Assembly: GCA_015680685.1 (NCBI GenBank)
Contig: MNCI01025182.1
Coordinates: 388,945-410,051 of the forward strand
Source: Gnetum montanum
Lineage: Eukaryota > Streptophyta > Gnetopsida > Gnetales > Gnetaceae
Length of the DNA stretch: 21,107 nt
Reading direction: 5' to 3'
Shown: piece after piece, positions 1-8,571 of the stretch
Position numbering within the stretch: position 1 is the stretch's first letter
Layout: each line of letters begins with the position of its first letter
The notes under the pieces: generated by a model
Told to the model about the DNA's origin: nothing
The model's database searches: none
Seen by the model: only the letters and a program-made list of their open reading frames with translations
Made by a program: the position numbers and the translations under genes

Positions 1-413
1 GTATTTGGGGTCTACACTTGGTAATCCTAGTGGCGTACCTAGGCCTATGCTTGGTAGTCCCAGTGGCAGTCGTGCACGATGTCCAAGATGTGTACGGTTG
101 ATCAAGGAATCGGTTGCTCGTCGCACTTAGGCTAGATTAGATTTTCTTACCCTTTTCCTCTTAGCTTAGATTTAGTTAAATATTCTTTTCCATTGCCTTC
201 AGGAGTAGCATAGATTAGGAACACATCATACACCTCATCTAGACTAAACCATACGTGACATATGCAAAACTAGTCTAGATGGGAAGACAGCGGACTACGA
301 CCTAAGGATAACTATCTAGATACCACAACTAGTCCATCTGCGGAGTTCAACCGAATCGTGCGTGCGACGCTCGTTTCGTATGGTTGAGTGTAGGGGTACC
401 TCGCCACTCATCA
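1..413 (+). mobile_element. LTR A: 3' part of a gypsy LTR, cut by window edge
   Basis: This is the downstream (R/U5) part of an LTR of the same superfamily as the LTRs at 418, 4240, 13086 and 19018. Its last 35 bases (379-413) are nearly the same as those of the LTR at 19018 (20008-20042), including the terminal CTCATCA. No primer-binding site follows, so it is a 3' LTR or a solo LTR rather than a 5' LTR. It shares with LTR F a unit containing TCAAGGAATCGG (about 91-130) that LTRs B, C and D lack, so A and F form one subfamily. It retains eight CpGs in its last 70 bases, which suggests a recent insertion. The left boundary lies outside the window. Confidence 0.85.
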
Positions 414-417
414 AATA
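414..417. repeat. AATA flank, possible target-site duplication (left copy)
   Basis: The four bases AATA lie between the end of LTR A and the start of LTR B. The same AATA follows LTR B at 1308-1311. This fits a target-site duplication made by LTR B, possibly AATAT with one T lost at the junction. Gypsy elements normally make 5-bp duplications, so the 4-bp reading is slightly short. Confidence 0.5.
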
Positions 418-469
418 TGATAAGTTGTATTGAAACATTCTTGTCGATGGAGCCATATCGATGTATCCC

Positions 470-497
470 CATCAATGCATGCTAGGATGCATTGATG
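470..497. repeat. Perfect 11-bp inverted repeat in LTR B U3
   Basis: CATCAATGCAT at 470-480 is followed by the 6-base loop GCTAGG and its exact reverse complement ATGCATTGATG at 487-497. It lies about 30 bases upstream of the TATA box at 529. A related inverted motif, GCATCCCTAGCAT, recurs at about 543-555. It could be a hairpin or a dyad protein-binding site; no function is shown. Confidence 0.8.
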
Positions 498-528
498 CAA
501 ATAGGTCGACACTAATGTAGTCACTACC

Positions 529-536
529 TATATAAA
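529..536 (+). promoter_or_regulatory. TATA box of LTR B
   Basis: TATATAAA, 183 bases upstream of the AATAAA at 712-717. The TATA-to-poly(A) distance is nearly constant across the four LTRs where both can be seen (175-183 bases), which supports this as the U3 core promoter. Confidence 0.6.
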
Positions 537-1307
537 CGCATGCATCCCTAGCATTTATGACATTTTTCAGTCATAGCCTTAGCTAAACTCTTATAGTTTT
601 TTTTCTTTAGAGTTAAAATATTTTTCCTTTGAGTACCTGGAGTGTGGATCTAAGAGATTGTATGAAGTTTTATTTGAGTATCTATGTATCTAAATGCATT
701 GGCATGATGGAAATAAAATCAAGATTTCCTACATCCATTGCAACACTTAGACTACCTTAGCTTTACTTTTCTACACTTTACTTTACATGCACTTTTTATT
801 ACTATCCTTAATTACATAAATTGTGTTATTAATCATAAACACATGAGTAAGACCACTTCAAACATAACATGTTAATTCTTGGTAATACTAGTATTAGATA
901 TTTCGTATGTCAAGTAATATCCACATGGTAACCTAGTAGTGTTAAGACTAGTTCAGGTTGTGTACAATAACTATGAATGGTTACTTCACATTAGGATAGT
1001 TAGTTGCTAGACTAGTTGATTAGTTAAATATTTAATTAGTCAACCCCTATTCACTCATCTAGTCATTAGAAGAAAAAATATATAAAAATCATTATAAAAT
1101 ATACATGTCATATGTTTTAATCACACTTAACCATACATAGAGTCAATACACTAGTGTGGATTAAGAAGACAATGACCTTACAACTATACAATTTATTATT
1201 TAAAATCATTGTCCACTGAGGTAAATAAGTCTATGGAATTCAATTAGATTGCTAGTGAATGCTTGTGATTCGTATGATTAGGTGTAGGGGATACCTACCG
1301 CTCATCA

Positions 1308-1311
1308 AATA
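1308..1311. repeat. AATA flank, possible target-site duplication (right copy)
   Basis: The second AATA, immediately after LTR B and directly before the TGAATTAACC that starts LTR fragment E. It pairs with 414-417. Confidence 0.5.
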
Positions 1312-1430
1312 TGAATTAACCTTGGTTCCACCAAGTCCTATGTACACAAAGCTGGCATGCAAGAATCATTTTAAGTGATCTTTGTAGAACCAAAAAAAAA
1401 TATTCTAAAGATGGTAATTTTTAAAAATGC
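1312..1430 (+). mobile_element. LTR E: fragment of a gypsy LTR 5' end
   Basis: This stretch matches the first roughly 110 bases of LTR F at 19018. It starts TGA, shares CCACCAAGTCCTAT and TTTGTAGAA at corresponding places, and after a 30-base insertion shares AAAAATGCTT. Beyond about 1430 the similarity stops: no TATA box, poly(A) signal or U5 end of the family follows. It is therefore a truncated LTR start lying 4 bases after the end of LTR B. An alternative is that this is a shared promoter module captured by another repeat. Confidence 0.55.
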
Positions 1431-2749
1431 TTATTCTAGAAGCTAATGTAGTAGAGAGAGAATTCATTAAAAGGATAAGCTCTTATAGAATAAAAAAATG
1501 GTTCCAACATCCAATTCTATGAGCTGATGTGGTAAGAATAAACCATGTGAATAGAAGCTTCCCTACAAAAGATAAGACAAAAGCTTGAACATGCGTAATC
1601 AAGTCCAAAAAAGCTTAAAATACTTAATAATCTTTCCCTTTTGAGATTGGGTGAACTCAAATCATCAGTTAAAATAATGAAGAATAGAGAAAGTTCACAC
1701 ATAGCCAAGTACACAAGAATAGCTTAAAATTATAGCACAAGAAGCTACATGCTCAAAATCATCACATAAATCAACTTAGCACATACAAATAGTTTATAAT
1801 CTAAGAAGTTATTAAGCTTATATTATCAAGATCTTAATAACTAAACATTCAATCAAGTAACCCTATCAAGCATAAGAATCATATAGCCAGTTAAAAATAT
1901 CACAAGATTATAATGACACACAAGTCAAAGTAAAGACGAGCAAATCAACATCATAACATAGCTCATAACAATCAAGATCACAAGTTTTTCAAATAATTAA
2001 ACACCTCATCTAGATACTTATACATTTACATCTCATATTTATTCAATTAGTTAGAAATACACTACATTTCAAAATATCCAAATCAGATAAATGGTACTTA
2101 GTTAAGCATAAGAAAAGCTCAGAAATGTTGCAAGCTTATACAAAGCATTTGCAAGGTATAGATAGAAAAGGCATTCAATACACAGTACATCACTATTATA
2201 AATAAAGAGAAAAAAATTTTCTAATAAAATTATCACATCACTCCCTCTTTTTGTTAGAACAAGAATTAATCTCCCTCCTATTATGGAATAGATCAAGCTC
2301 AAAACATAAATAATAATGGTATCTTAAACATATCAAGAGCTAGATAGAAGTCTTCCAAATGAAACTTAGAGATAAACATAGGAGCTTAATACAAAAATAC
2401 ATATATTTTCATGTGAATGAATTATCAAGCTCAACATAGAAATAATACAAAGAAAAACTTATGGCATCAAACAGATTCAAGTAGAAAAACATAAGAGGCA
2501 TAGAATCATACTACAATAACGAAAGCATCAAAACCATGGATATTCACCAATGCTCCTTGATGAATCAAGTGGATTTCCACAAATTCAAGAAACAACTAAG
2601 ATATGTAGAGAAAAAGAGGGATTAAACACTAGCAAACATCCGAGCTAAAACAAAGTGGAAAAGAAGTAAAAAGAGTGAAAGATCCATGATAATTTTAGTA
2701 AGGAGGTGGAAAGAATCATGGTGAGAAAACATTATAAATGCTTAGAGAA

Positions 2750-2751
<2 letters not shown>
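1431..2751. other. AT-rich unassigned sequence
   Basis: No gene, LTR or protein domain is recognised here on either strand. The plus strand is adenine-rich with recurring short words such as GCTCAAAA, GCTCATAA and AAATCA. Short open frames at 1517-1714 and 2102-2302 (minus) have low-complexity translations and match nothing I know. The position, downstream of copia RNase H on the minus strand, would suit the copia 3' non-coding region and 3' LTR. However, I find no clear similarity to the copia 5' LTR at 17322-19015, so this remains a guess. Confidence 0.4.

Positions 2752-2788
<37 letters not shown>
2752..2788. repeat. (AG)n microsatellite
   Basis: An uninterrupted AG dinucleotide run of about 18 units, directly followed by an ambiguous base (N) at 2789. 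The run length and the sequence across the N may both be unreliable. Confidence 0.95.
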
Positions 2789-2884
2789 NTCCTTAGCATC
2801 TTGAACACTTTAAAAAGGAAGTGAATATTCAAAGTAAGATATTAAGACTATATACTATACCCATCATCTCTTAAAGTTGCTACA

Positions 2885-4234
2885 TTCTCCATGTTATTTA
2901 GAGAATGATATATTGAAAATATTTAATACTTTCCTCATCCAGATGAATTTATGTGCAATCATATGAGGTTGCAATATATTTTACTTTAGCTAAAGATAGG
3001 ACTATAAAGTTCTAATTCTTGCTTAATCATGATACTAATCTATTACCAAAAAATAACAATTTACACAGGTGGATTTTTTATCATATTTATTTCCTACTTA
3101 ATATGCATTTGTAAAAGCTTGTAATTTGAAATTTCTACTCTTTGGATATCATAACTTGTGACTAGCTATGAATTTTAGAGATCAAAAACCTTTTTTGGTA
3201 GATACTAAATGTGATTCCTTTGGTTTTAATTGAAATCTTAAAATTAGGCGTACCGCAAAAGCTATATCAGGCATGTTACCTATAGCATAATTTAAGCTTT
3301 CCATGATGAATCTATATAATGTAGCAACAATGTTGTTCCCATCTTCATCCTTGCAAAAATATACACTTGTGATAAAAGAAGTTATGAAATTTTGAGCATC
3401 TATTGTTCATTCTTTTTTAGAAAATAAAGGTTCTATCCCTGAACTATTGAATGTGTAGGCCTAGAAGTTAGATAGCTCTCCTATCATAGACATCTTAAAC
3501 TTTGATTTCATAGCTTCAAAAAATTATTTATCTAAAATTGAATTTGTTCCTCCAAATATTATGTCATCAACATAGATCTAAGTAACTAAATTTTGTATTA
3601 TCCTTTTTAATATAAAGACTACTATCTAATGGGGGTTTTGTATATCTATTTTCTACAAGATAGGAATCAAGATTTATGTACCACAATATGTGGGCCTATT
3701 TTAGGTTGTATAGATCCTTGTGTAACGTGTACATGATTTGGCTTATCTACATCAAAATTTCCTTTTGGCTATTTAATATAGACTTTCTCCTTTATTTCTT
3801 TATTCAAAAAATCTAATTTAACATCCTTTTGGTACACCTTGAACCCCTAATATGCTATGAATGCTATAAGCATTCTAATGGATTCTAGTCTTACAACAAG
3901 AGCAAAAGTGTCCTAATAGCTTAGTTTCACAATTTGAGCAAAGCCTTTAGCTACTAATCTTACCTTATTTTGAATCACTTCATCATGCTTATTTAACTTA
4001 TTTACAAAGACCCACTTAATTCTAATAACATTAGCTATTCTTGATCATAGAACAAGCTCCCAAGTTTCATTCTTTATAATCTACTTCATTTCTTCATCCT
4101 TGACCTTTTTCTAGTCTTCATTCCCAAGAGCTTCTTTGACCATTAGAGGAATGGAAAGATCAAGAGAGATTTCTAAAATGTCATGGCCTATTGTTTTTGC
4201 TCCACTTTTTTTTGTCATTTATCTAAGGGGTGTC
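2885..4234 (-). pseudogene. Ty1-copia reverse transcriptase and RNase H remnant
   Basis: Minus-strand translation, with stops and shifts, follows the copia RVT_2 domain. Near 4150-4020 come KEALGNED, ETWELV and KWVFVNKLN, then NKVRLVAKGFAQ and the core YVDDIIFGGTN with YVDD at 3563-3574. A segment reading NMPDIAFAV and RFQLKPKESHL follows at about 3285-3200. RNase H is marked by KKSTC and LAKVKYIA (2970-2993). The RT catalytic YVDD aspartates survive. In RNase H both acidic residues of the usual AEAEY signature read K (GAA to AAA). Numerous in-frame stops, mostly TAG, rule out function. The normal upstream partner, integrase, is now 9.7 kb away beyond the gypsy insertion. Coding similarity fades before about 2885. 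Confidence 0.9.
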
Positions 4235-4239
4235 TCGAG
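4235..4239. repeat. Target-site duplication of gypsy copy 1, left (TCGAG)
   Basis: The five bases before LTR C are TCGAG and the five after LTR D (13970-13974) are CCGAG. The single C/T difference is a transition. The duplication lies in copia sequence on both sides, which confirms insertion of the gypsy element into the copia element. Confidence 0.8.
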
Positions 4240-5114
4240 TAATGAACCATATTTTGCATAGCTCCAATATTATAGCCTTGATATCATATACATGATTTTG
4301 GATCCCAAGATGCGATGTTGGATATCCGATATCACAAGGTGTGTGCTAGCCCATAAATATAGCACTTGGAAACATGATTTGGACATCAGTTTCTATCATA
4401 GCATAGCATACCTCTTGGAGTTTCTTTTTTTGAGAAATAGAATATTTTCCAAAATGCCCGCAAGAGGAGTCATTGATTGTATGGATCTTTACTCAAGCAC
4501 TATTGTACCTGAGCATGGTAGTATGTGTGGAAATAAATATGAGCCTTTTGATCAAACCTTGCTACACCTTGGCTAGCTTAAATATTTTATTCATCCATTT
4601 AATTTTTTTTGCAACTTCATTTAATATTTCCATGTAATTAAGATAAAGTAAGCTAGCTAGATTAAATAGTAGTTAATTAAGCACATAAGTACAACAACTT
4701 CAAGCATGCATATGACACTTGGTAATCCTAGCAATGCTTAGTGTTTGGTAACCCAATAGCATTCATTATATGTGTTTAGGATGTGCATGAAAAGTGGGAC
4801 TGTATACTTGTGTTAAGATAGTTAGTTATTAATTAGCAATTAGATTAGTTTAATTAGTTTATAAATTGAGTTTCAGCTTGTTGTTAATCATAGATGAATA
4901 AATTATAAAATAATAAAAATCATGTGCCTCAATTACACATAACCATATAATTAAGCTCCATAGGTATATTTGAAAAGACAACAACTATCACAATTAGCTT
5001 TCACATCCTGGAAGTTATGTACTTAGGAACTTAAGGTCCATGAAATTTAACTAGATCATGCATGAACACTTATGATTCATATGGTTGGATGTAGGGCTAC
5101 CTCACTGCTCATCA
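4240..5114 (+). mobile_element. LTR C: 5' LTR of gypsy copy 1 (875 bp)
   Basis: It starts TAATGAACC, where the paired LTR D has TGATGAACC, and ends CTCATCA one base before the PBS. U3 carries three ATATC motifs (4281, 4322, 4329). The TATA box is degraded to CATAAATA (4352-4359), and AATAAA lies at 4532-4537. The TTGGTAATCC module begins at about 4709 and the conserved 35-base end is 5080-5114. No CpG remains in the last 70 bases. An open frame at 4292-4576 has a relative in LTR D only because the LTRs are duplicates; it is not a gene. Confidence 0.92.
4352..4359 (+). promoter_or_regulatory. Degraded TATA box of LTR C
   Basis: Reads CATAAATA where LTR D has TATAAATA at the same place. It lies 180 bases before the AATAAA at 4532-4537. 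Confidence 0.55.
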
Positions 5115-5115
5115 T

Positions 5116-5133
5116 TAGCACCATTGCCAAGGA
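5116..5133 (+). promoter_or_regulatory. Primer-binding site, tRNA-Asp(GUC), gypsy copy 1
   Basis: TAGCACCATTGCCAAGGA aligns with the complement of the plant tRNA-Asp 3' end, with five G-to-A transitions. It starts one base after LTR C ends, the same spacing as at LTR F. This is the minus-strand DNA priming site and fixes the LTR boundary. Confidence 0.85.
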
Positions 5134-5275
5134 CTTGTAGTTGTTATGTGTGCTATCTAGAAATTAGTGAAAAATTATTCGATATCATTGGAATGAACCC
5201 TAAAGTCATATGATACATTAAAATAATTACAACAATATTAAGAAGCACACTACATTTCTTATTTTCTAATACAAT
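5134..5275 (+). other. Short leader between PBS and gag of gypsy copy 1
   Basis: About 140 AT-rich bases between the primer-binding site and the probable gag start codon. I see nothing further in it. Confidence 0.5.
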
Positions 5276-6800
5276 ATGTCTTCTTCTCATAGGAGTAATT
5301 CTCTGTTCAAGTCTTACAGAGTAAATTAGTAGGTTTCCCAATAATACAAAGTTGTACATGCTCATCTTGATGAGTACGTATTCAATTTCACCTTCATCCT
5401 ACACTAAGATGAATTGCTGCAATGGTGTAACATCGAGGGCAACATTATGTTGTTGCCCAGTCAATCTATTCCTACAATGCTCTAACAAACTCTTATGCAA
5501 TTGGGCCTCTAGGGACTTTATGTTAAGTATGTTATGTAGGATAGTGATGCCAGGGATTATCATCCCATTGATTCATAATGTCTATGGAATTAATAGCTAG
5601 AGAAATGCTCTGAATCTATGAAAGGGAAGTGGTTCAATGATTCTCCATACCTGACATATCAAAAAGATGGTGGAGAATCCTTCTTTTAGGATTTTTCATT
5701 CAAAGAAACTTCTCTCTTTGACTTCAATGAAAGAGGTCAAAACCAAAACATGTAGTCCATGATCCAAAATCCTAGTTCTAGCAAGAAAGGATCCAATGAT
5801 AAAGGGGGATCCAAGGAGGAGATTCATGGAAGAGATGAGGAGAAGAAACATGATCATGATCATGGTCGTGATCACTAAATAGGAGGTGGTAGGCATCATG
5901 ATGACGCTAGTCCTCCTTCCTCTTCACCTTCATCATCTTCTTCTTTCTCTTTTGGCTTTAAATGCAACTGCTAAGGCTGCAATCATGATGGAGGTGACCA
6001 ACAAGACCAAGATGATCGTACGGACCACCAAGCAAGTCCAAACTCAAGTTTCTGGTGTTCAAGAGAAGACCATCACCATGAACAAAGGGGTAGTAGAGGG
6101 CATCATAGGCAATAGAATCATGGCCTCGATGAGCCTTTGCTCACTATCCGAAGCATGCTAAACATTGTAGAGATAGTAAGAATTTCTACAAGGCATGTAA
6201 AGGATAGTTAGATCAAGAGGCTAGACATGAACAGTATCCCTAGGTTTGAAGGGGAATATAACTCAAATCTACAAAATCATCTTTACGCTTTCCCTTATGC
6301 CTATTCCTTGCAAAATGTAGAAAATGACTAGTAAAAGCTTAAGTTGTTTTTGACAACACTCATAAAAGAAGCAGAAAGCTAATACTGGTCCTTAGAATTG
6401 AAATCCATCAAACAGTGAAATACAATGCTTAAATTGTTCAATGACAAATATCATACATACTCTTGAGTATCCAACTTGAGGAGGTAGATCCAAGGATGGA
6501 AACAAGGAACACATGAACCCTTGGATGCCACCATGGGCCAATATTATTCTCTATTACACAAATGTCCAAGCCATGGTTATTCTCAATAGAAGCAAATTCA
6601 CTATATCATAGATGGACTTCAATCAAAAATGAGGAGAACTCTGATTGTCAGAAATAAGAGTCCATCAGATCCGAAGGCTGATTAAGTAGATAGCAAAAGA
6701 AGAAAGAGAGTTGAGGAAATTCAAAAGTGCAAAAGAATACAACTGTGATCCTTCCATTTGCATGAGGGAGGTTCAATTTTGTGACAATGAGAAAGAATCA
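5276..6800 (+). pseudogene. Gag remnant of gypsy copy 1 (Athila-like)
   Basis: The start at 5276 is chosen because it gives MSSSHRSNS, in frame with the downstream conserved DEYVFNFTFILH (from 5369) and paralogous to MASSHKINS at 20187 in gypsy copy 2. After the N-terminal block comes a serine- and histidine-rich spacer (5840-6140, with HDHDHGRDH and SPSSSPSSSS). The capsid-like core follows: RISTRHVKDS, IPRFEGEYNSNL, TTLIKEAES, then LLHKCPSHGYSQ and YIIDGLQSKMRR, the pattern of Athila Gag. Gag would form the cytoplasmic virus-like particle. Stops, mostly TAG at former CAG or TGG codons, interrupt all parts. The N-terminal frame is lost around 5600. Confidence 0.85.
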
Positions 6801-7560
6801 TTACTTGATGAGGGGGTAAACTAAAAGACCTTGCTAATTCAAAAATTTAGCTCTAAAATTTTGGCTAGGGTAGATCAGTTATGGGACTTTATGGATAGCA
6901 GATTTCAAGCTATCATGAAAATTGTTGAAGAGTGTAAAGAACAAGGTAGTGATCATCATTGCAAGAGGAGAAAGAAAGTTAAACATGCCAATTAAATGGA
7001 TAAGGGCAAGATTGCTATTATAGGGAAAGTTTTAGAAACTAAATCAAATGATGATAATGGGTGTGACATCTACCAATATGAATATCCTAAGGGATGTTGC
7101 CCCATTGTGTCACACTTACAAGAGTCTAGGAAATATGCTCTGAATCCACGACTAGAAAAAAGGTAAACACCTAGGAGATTGCCTTATCCTCAAGGAAATC
7201 CCAAGAAGTTCCATCAGCAACAACAATATTAAACAAGTGGAATTCCACTACAACCATACAAGCAGCATCAACACTGGTAGCAACCATATTCATGGGCACT
7301 ACCACCGCCAAGGTAGCAATACCCTTATAGACAACCCGATCTATATGGGTATTATTTCAGTAACCCCTACCTCCACATGTCTTTTCCAATCATGTTTCTA
7401 CTTTCCAACATTACTATTGCCCTTTCAAATATTATCAAACTCATTTTCCACATTCAAAAAGGGATACCACTTTTTATCCTTATCCTCCTCCTATTCGTGC
7501 ACCTATTCCTCCATCTTCAACATAGCTACTACCTACTCCATCTATGTAGGGTAAACTCCT
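6801..7560 (+). pseudogene. Gag C-terminus with ruined zinc knuckle and proline/glutamine-rich linker
   Basis: Translation reads ILARVDQLWDFMDSRF, a basic stretch (CKRRKKVKHAN), then CDIYQYEYPKGCCP at 7062-7103. The spacing fits the CX2CX3HX4C knuckle of Athila-type Gag, in which the second Cys and the His both read Tyr, one G-to-A and one C-to-T change. The knuckle normally binds packaged RNA. A Q/P/Y-rich linker follows from about 7190 (KKFHQQQQY, PLQPYKQHQ). Frameshifts scatter the linker over several frames; the open frames at 7237-7554 and 7377-7562 are by-products. Confidence 0.65.
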
Positions 7561-7889
7561 AGCCCAACTAAAGTGATGCAACACTACCAGGGTCATTAGT
7601 CTATAATTGGTTCATCAACCAAGTGGTTCAAACACTAGATCATAGAAAAGACCCTTTTTTTATTACCCAACAATTCACCTAAGCCCCCACATACACATGT
7701 AGTTGGCAACCCTGCTTCTCCATCTCTCTCTACATCTAGTTTCTTTGAGTCCCTTTCAAACCAAATACTACCTAGAATCCATATTATTATGCTCACTAAT
7801 TCTATATCTGATTAGATTTTTGTCAACAACCTTCCTAGGAAATTAGTTGATCATTGGAGTCCTTTTATTTATTTATAGATTTTTGGGAA
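7561..7889 (+). other. Gag-protease spacer of gypsy copy 1
   Basis: Decayed linker with stops in all plus frames and proline/serine-rich patches. It lies in the polyprotein between the Gag C-terminus and the protease; no domain is recognised. Confidence 0.5.
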
Positions 7890-8236
7890 TGAACCATGTA
7901 AAGCTCTTCTTGATTCAATTTTTGGTATGAACTTGATTTCTCATGAGATGTATACTACCTAAAACCTTCCACCCCTTAAGAATAGTAATATCCTATTAGA
8001 ATTGATAAACCAATCCATTATTATATCATTGGAACTAGTAGAGGACATTGTGAGAACTATCTATGGGTGGTCTTATCCTACTGATTTCCTTGTAATCAAG
8101 GGTGAGGACTACAAAGGTGACTTCCCATTCATCATGGGAAGGGTATGGCTAAGCACTGTTCATGCAACAATGGGCATCAGAGATCTTTCCTTGGGGATAT
8201 CTAAGGACAATGCCTTTAGAAAGATCAAGAAGAAAT
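7890..8236 (+). pseudogene. Aspartic protease (retropepsin) remnant of gypsy copy 1
   Basis: The catalytic region is visible as ALLDSIFGMNLIS (about 7905-7943), in place of an Athila-type D-L/S-G-A-S motif. The Asp remains but the following Gly-Ala is displaced. From 8002 an open stretch reads ELVEDIVRTIYGWSYPTDF, then FPFIMGRVWLSTVHATMGIRD, which matches the protease C-terminal half (usual YP.DF.V and P.I.GR.FL..A). The family processes the Gag-Pol polyprotein inside the particle. The longest uninterrupted frame here (8002-8238) is only the C-terminal half. Confidence 0.75.
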
Positions 8237-8571
8237 GATTTTTAGGTATCTCATATAATAATACAAAATGCAATTACATGCAAATACTTTAGTCCATGAG
8301 ATGAGCATCTATTTTTGCATGCAAGCAATGTGCACTTGAAGAAAATATTCAAAAGTGTTTGTACATAGCAACCACAAAACAAGAGGGCACCTAGTGGCTA
8401 ACCACTAATACTGAAAGCAACACAAGGTGAATGGAACCTATTGAGAGCTTGACATGTGCTTATGTTGTAGGCATGGATGAACTAGAGCAAGTTCATCACT
8501 AACTCTTTGATAATGCAAATGATGATACCTATTACGAAGAGTTGGAAATTCCTAAAAATTTTAAATGAAAG
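8237..8571 (+). other. Protease-RT spacer of gypsy copy 1
   Basis: Low-identity linker with an acidic patch (DELEQVHH-like, near 8474-8510). No domain is recognised; it joins protease and RT in the original polyprotein. Confidence 0.5.

Larger units (their letters stand above)
418..1307 (+). mobile_element. LTR B: complete solo gypsy LTR (890 bp)
   Basis: It begins TGATAA and ends CTCATCA. In order it has an ATATC motif, a perfect inverted repeat (470-497), a TATA box (529-536), a poly(A) signal AATAAA (712-717), a module starting TTGGTAATACTAG (about 879) and the conserved 35-base end (1273-1307). Length and order match LTRs C (875 bp) and D (884 bp). No primer-binding site follows and no polypurine tract precedes it, and AATA flanks both sides, so it reads as a solo LTR left by LTR-LTR recombination. 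Only two CpGs remain in its last 70 bases, against eight in LTR A. Confidence 0.8.

Noticed and set aside
1517-1714. 65-codon minus-strand frame, and another at 2102-2302
   Set aside because: AT-rich with hydrophobic low-complexity translations and no recognised motif; expected by chance.
2233-2256. Possible copia polypurine tract and 3' LTR start (minus strand AAAAAGAGGGAG then TGATGTG)
   Set aside because: It looks plausible and would give an LTR of 1312-2240, but that interval does not resemble the 5' copia LTR at 17322-19015 or its U5 end, so I did not annotate it.
4292-4576. 94-codon open frame, plus strand, with a related frame at 13314-13496
   Set aside because: Both lie in the paired LTRs C and D across U3, R and the poly(A) signal. 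Their similarity comes from LTR duplication, not protein conservation.
5886-6161. 91-codon open frame, plus strand
   Set aside because: It overlaps the gag Ser/His-rich region in a different frame; the gag frame is the one conserved in copy 2.
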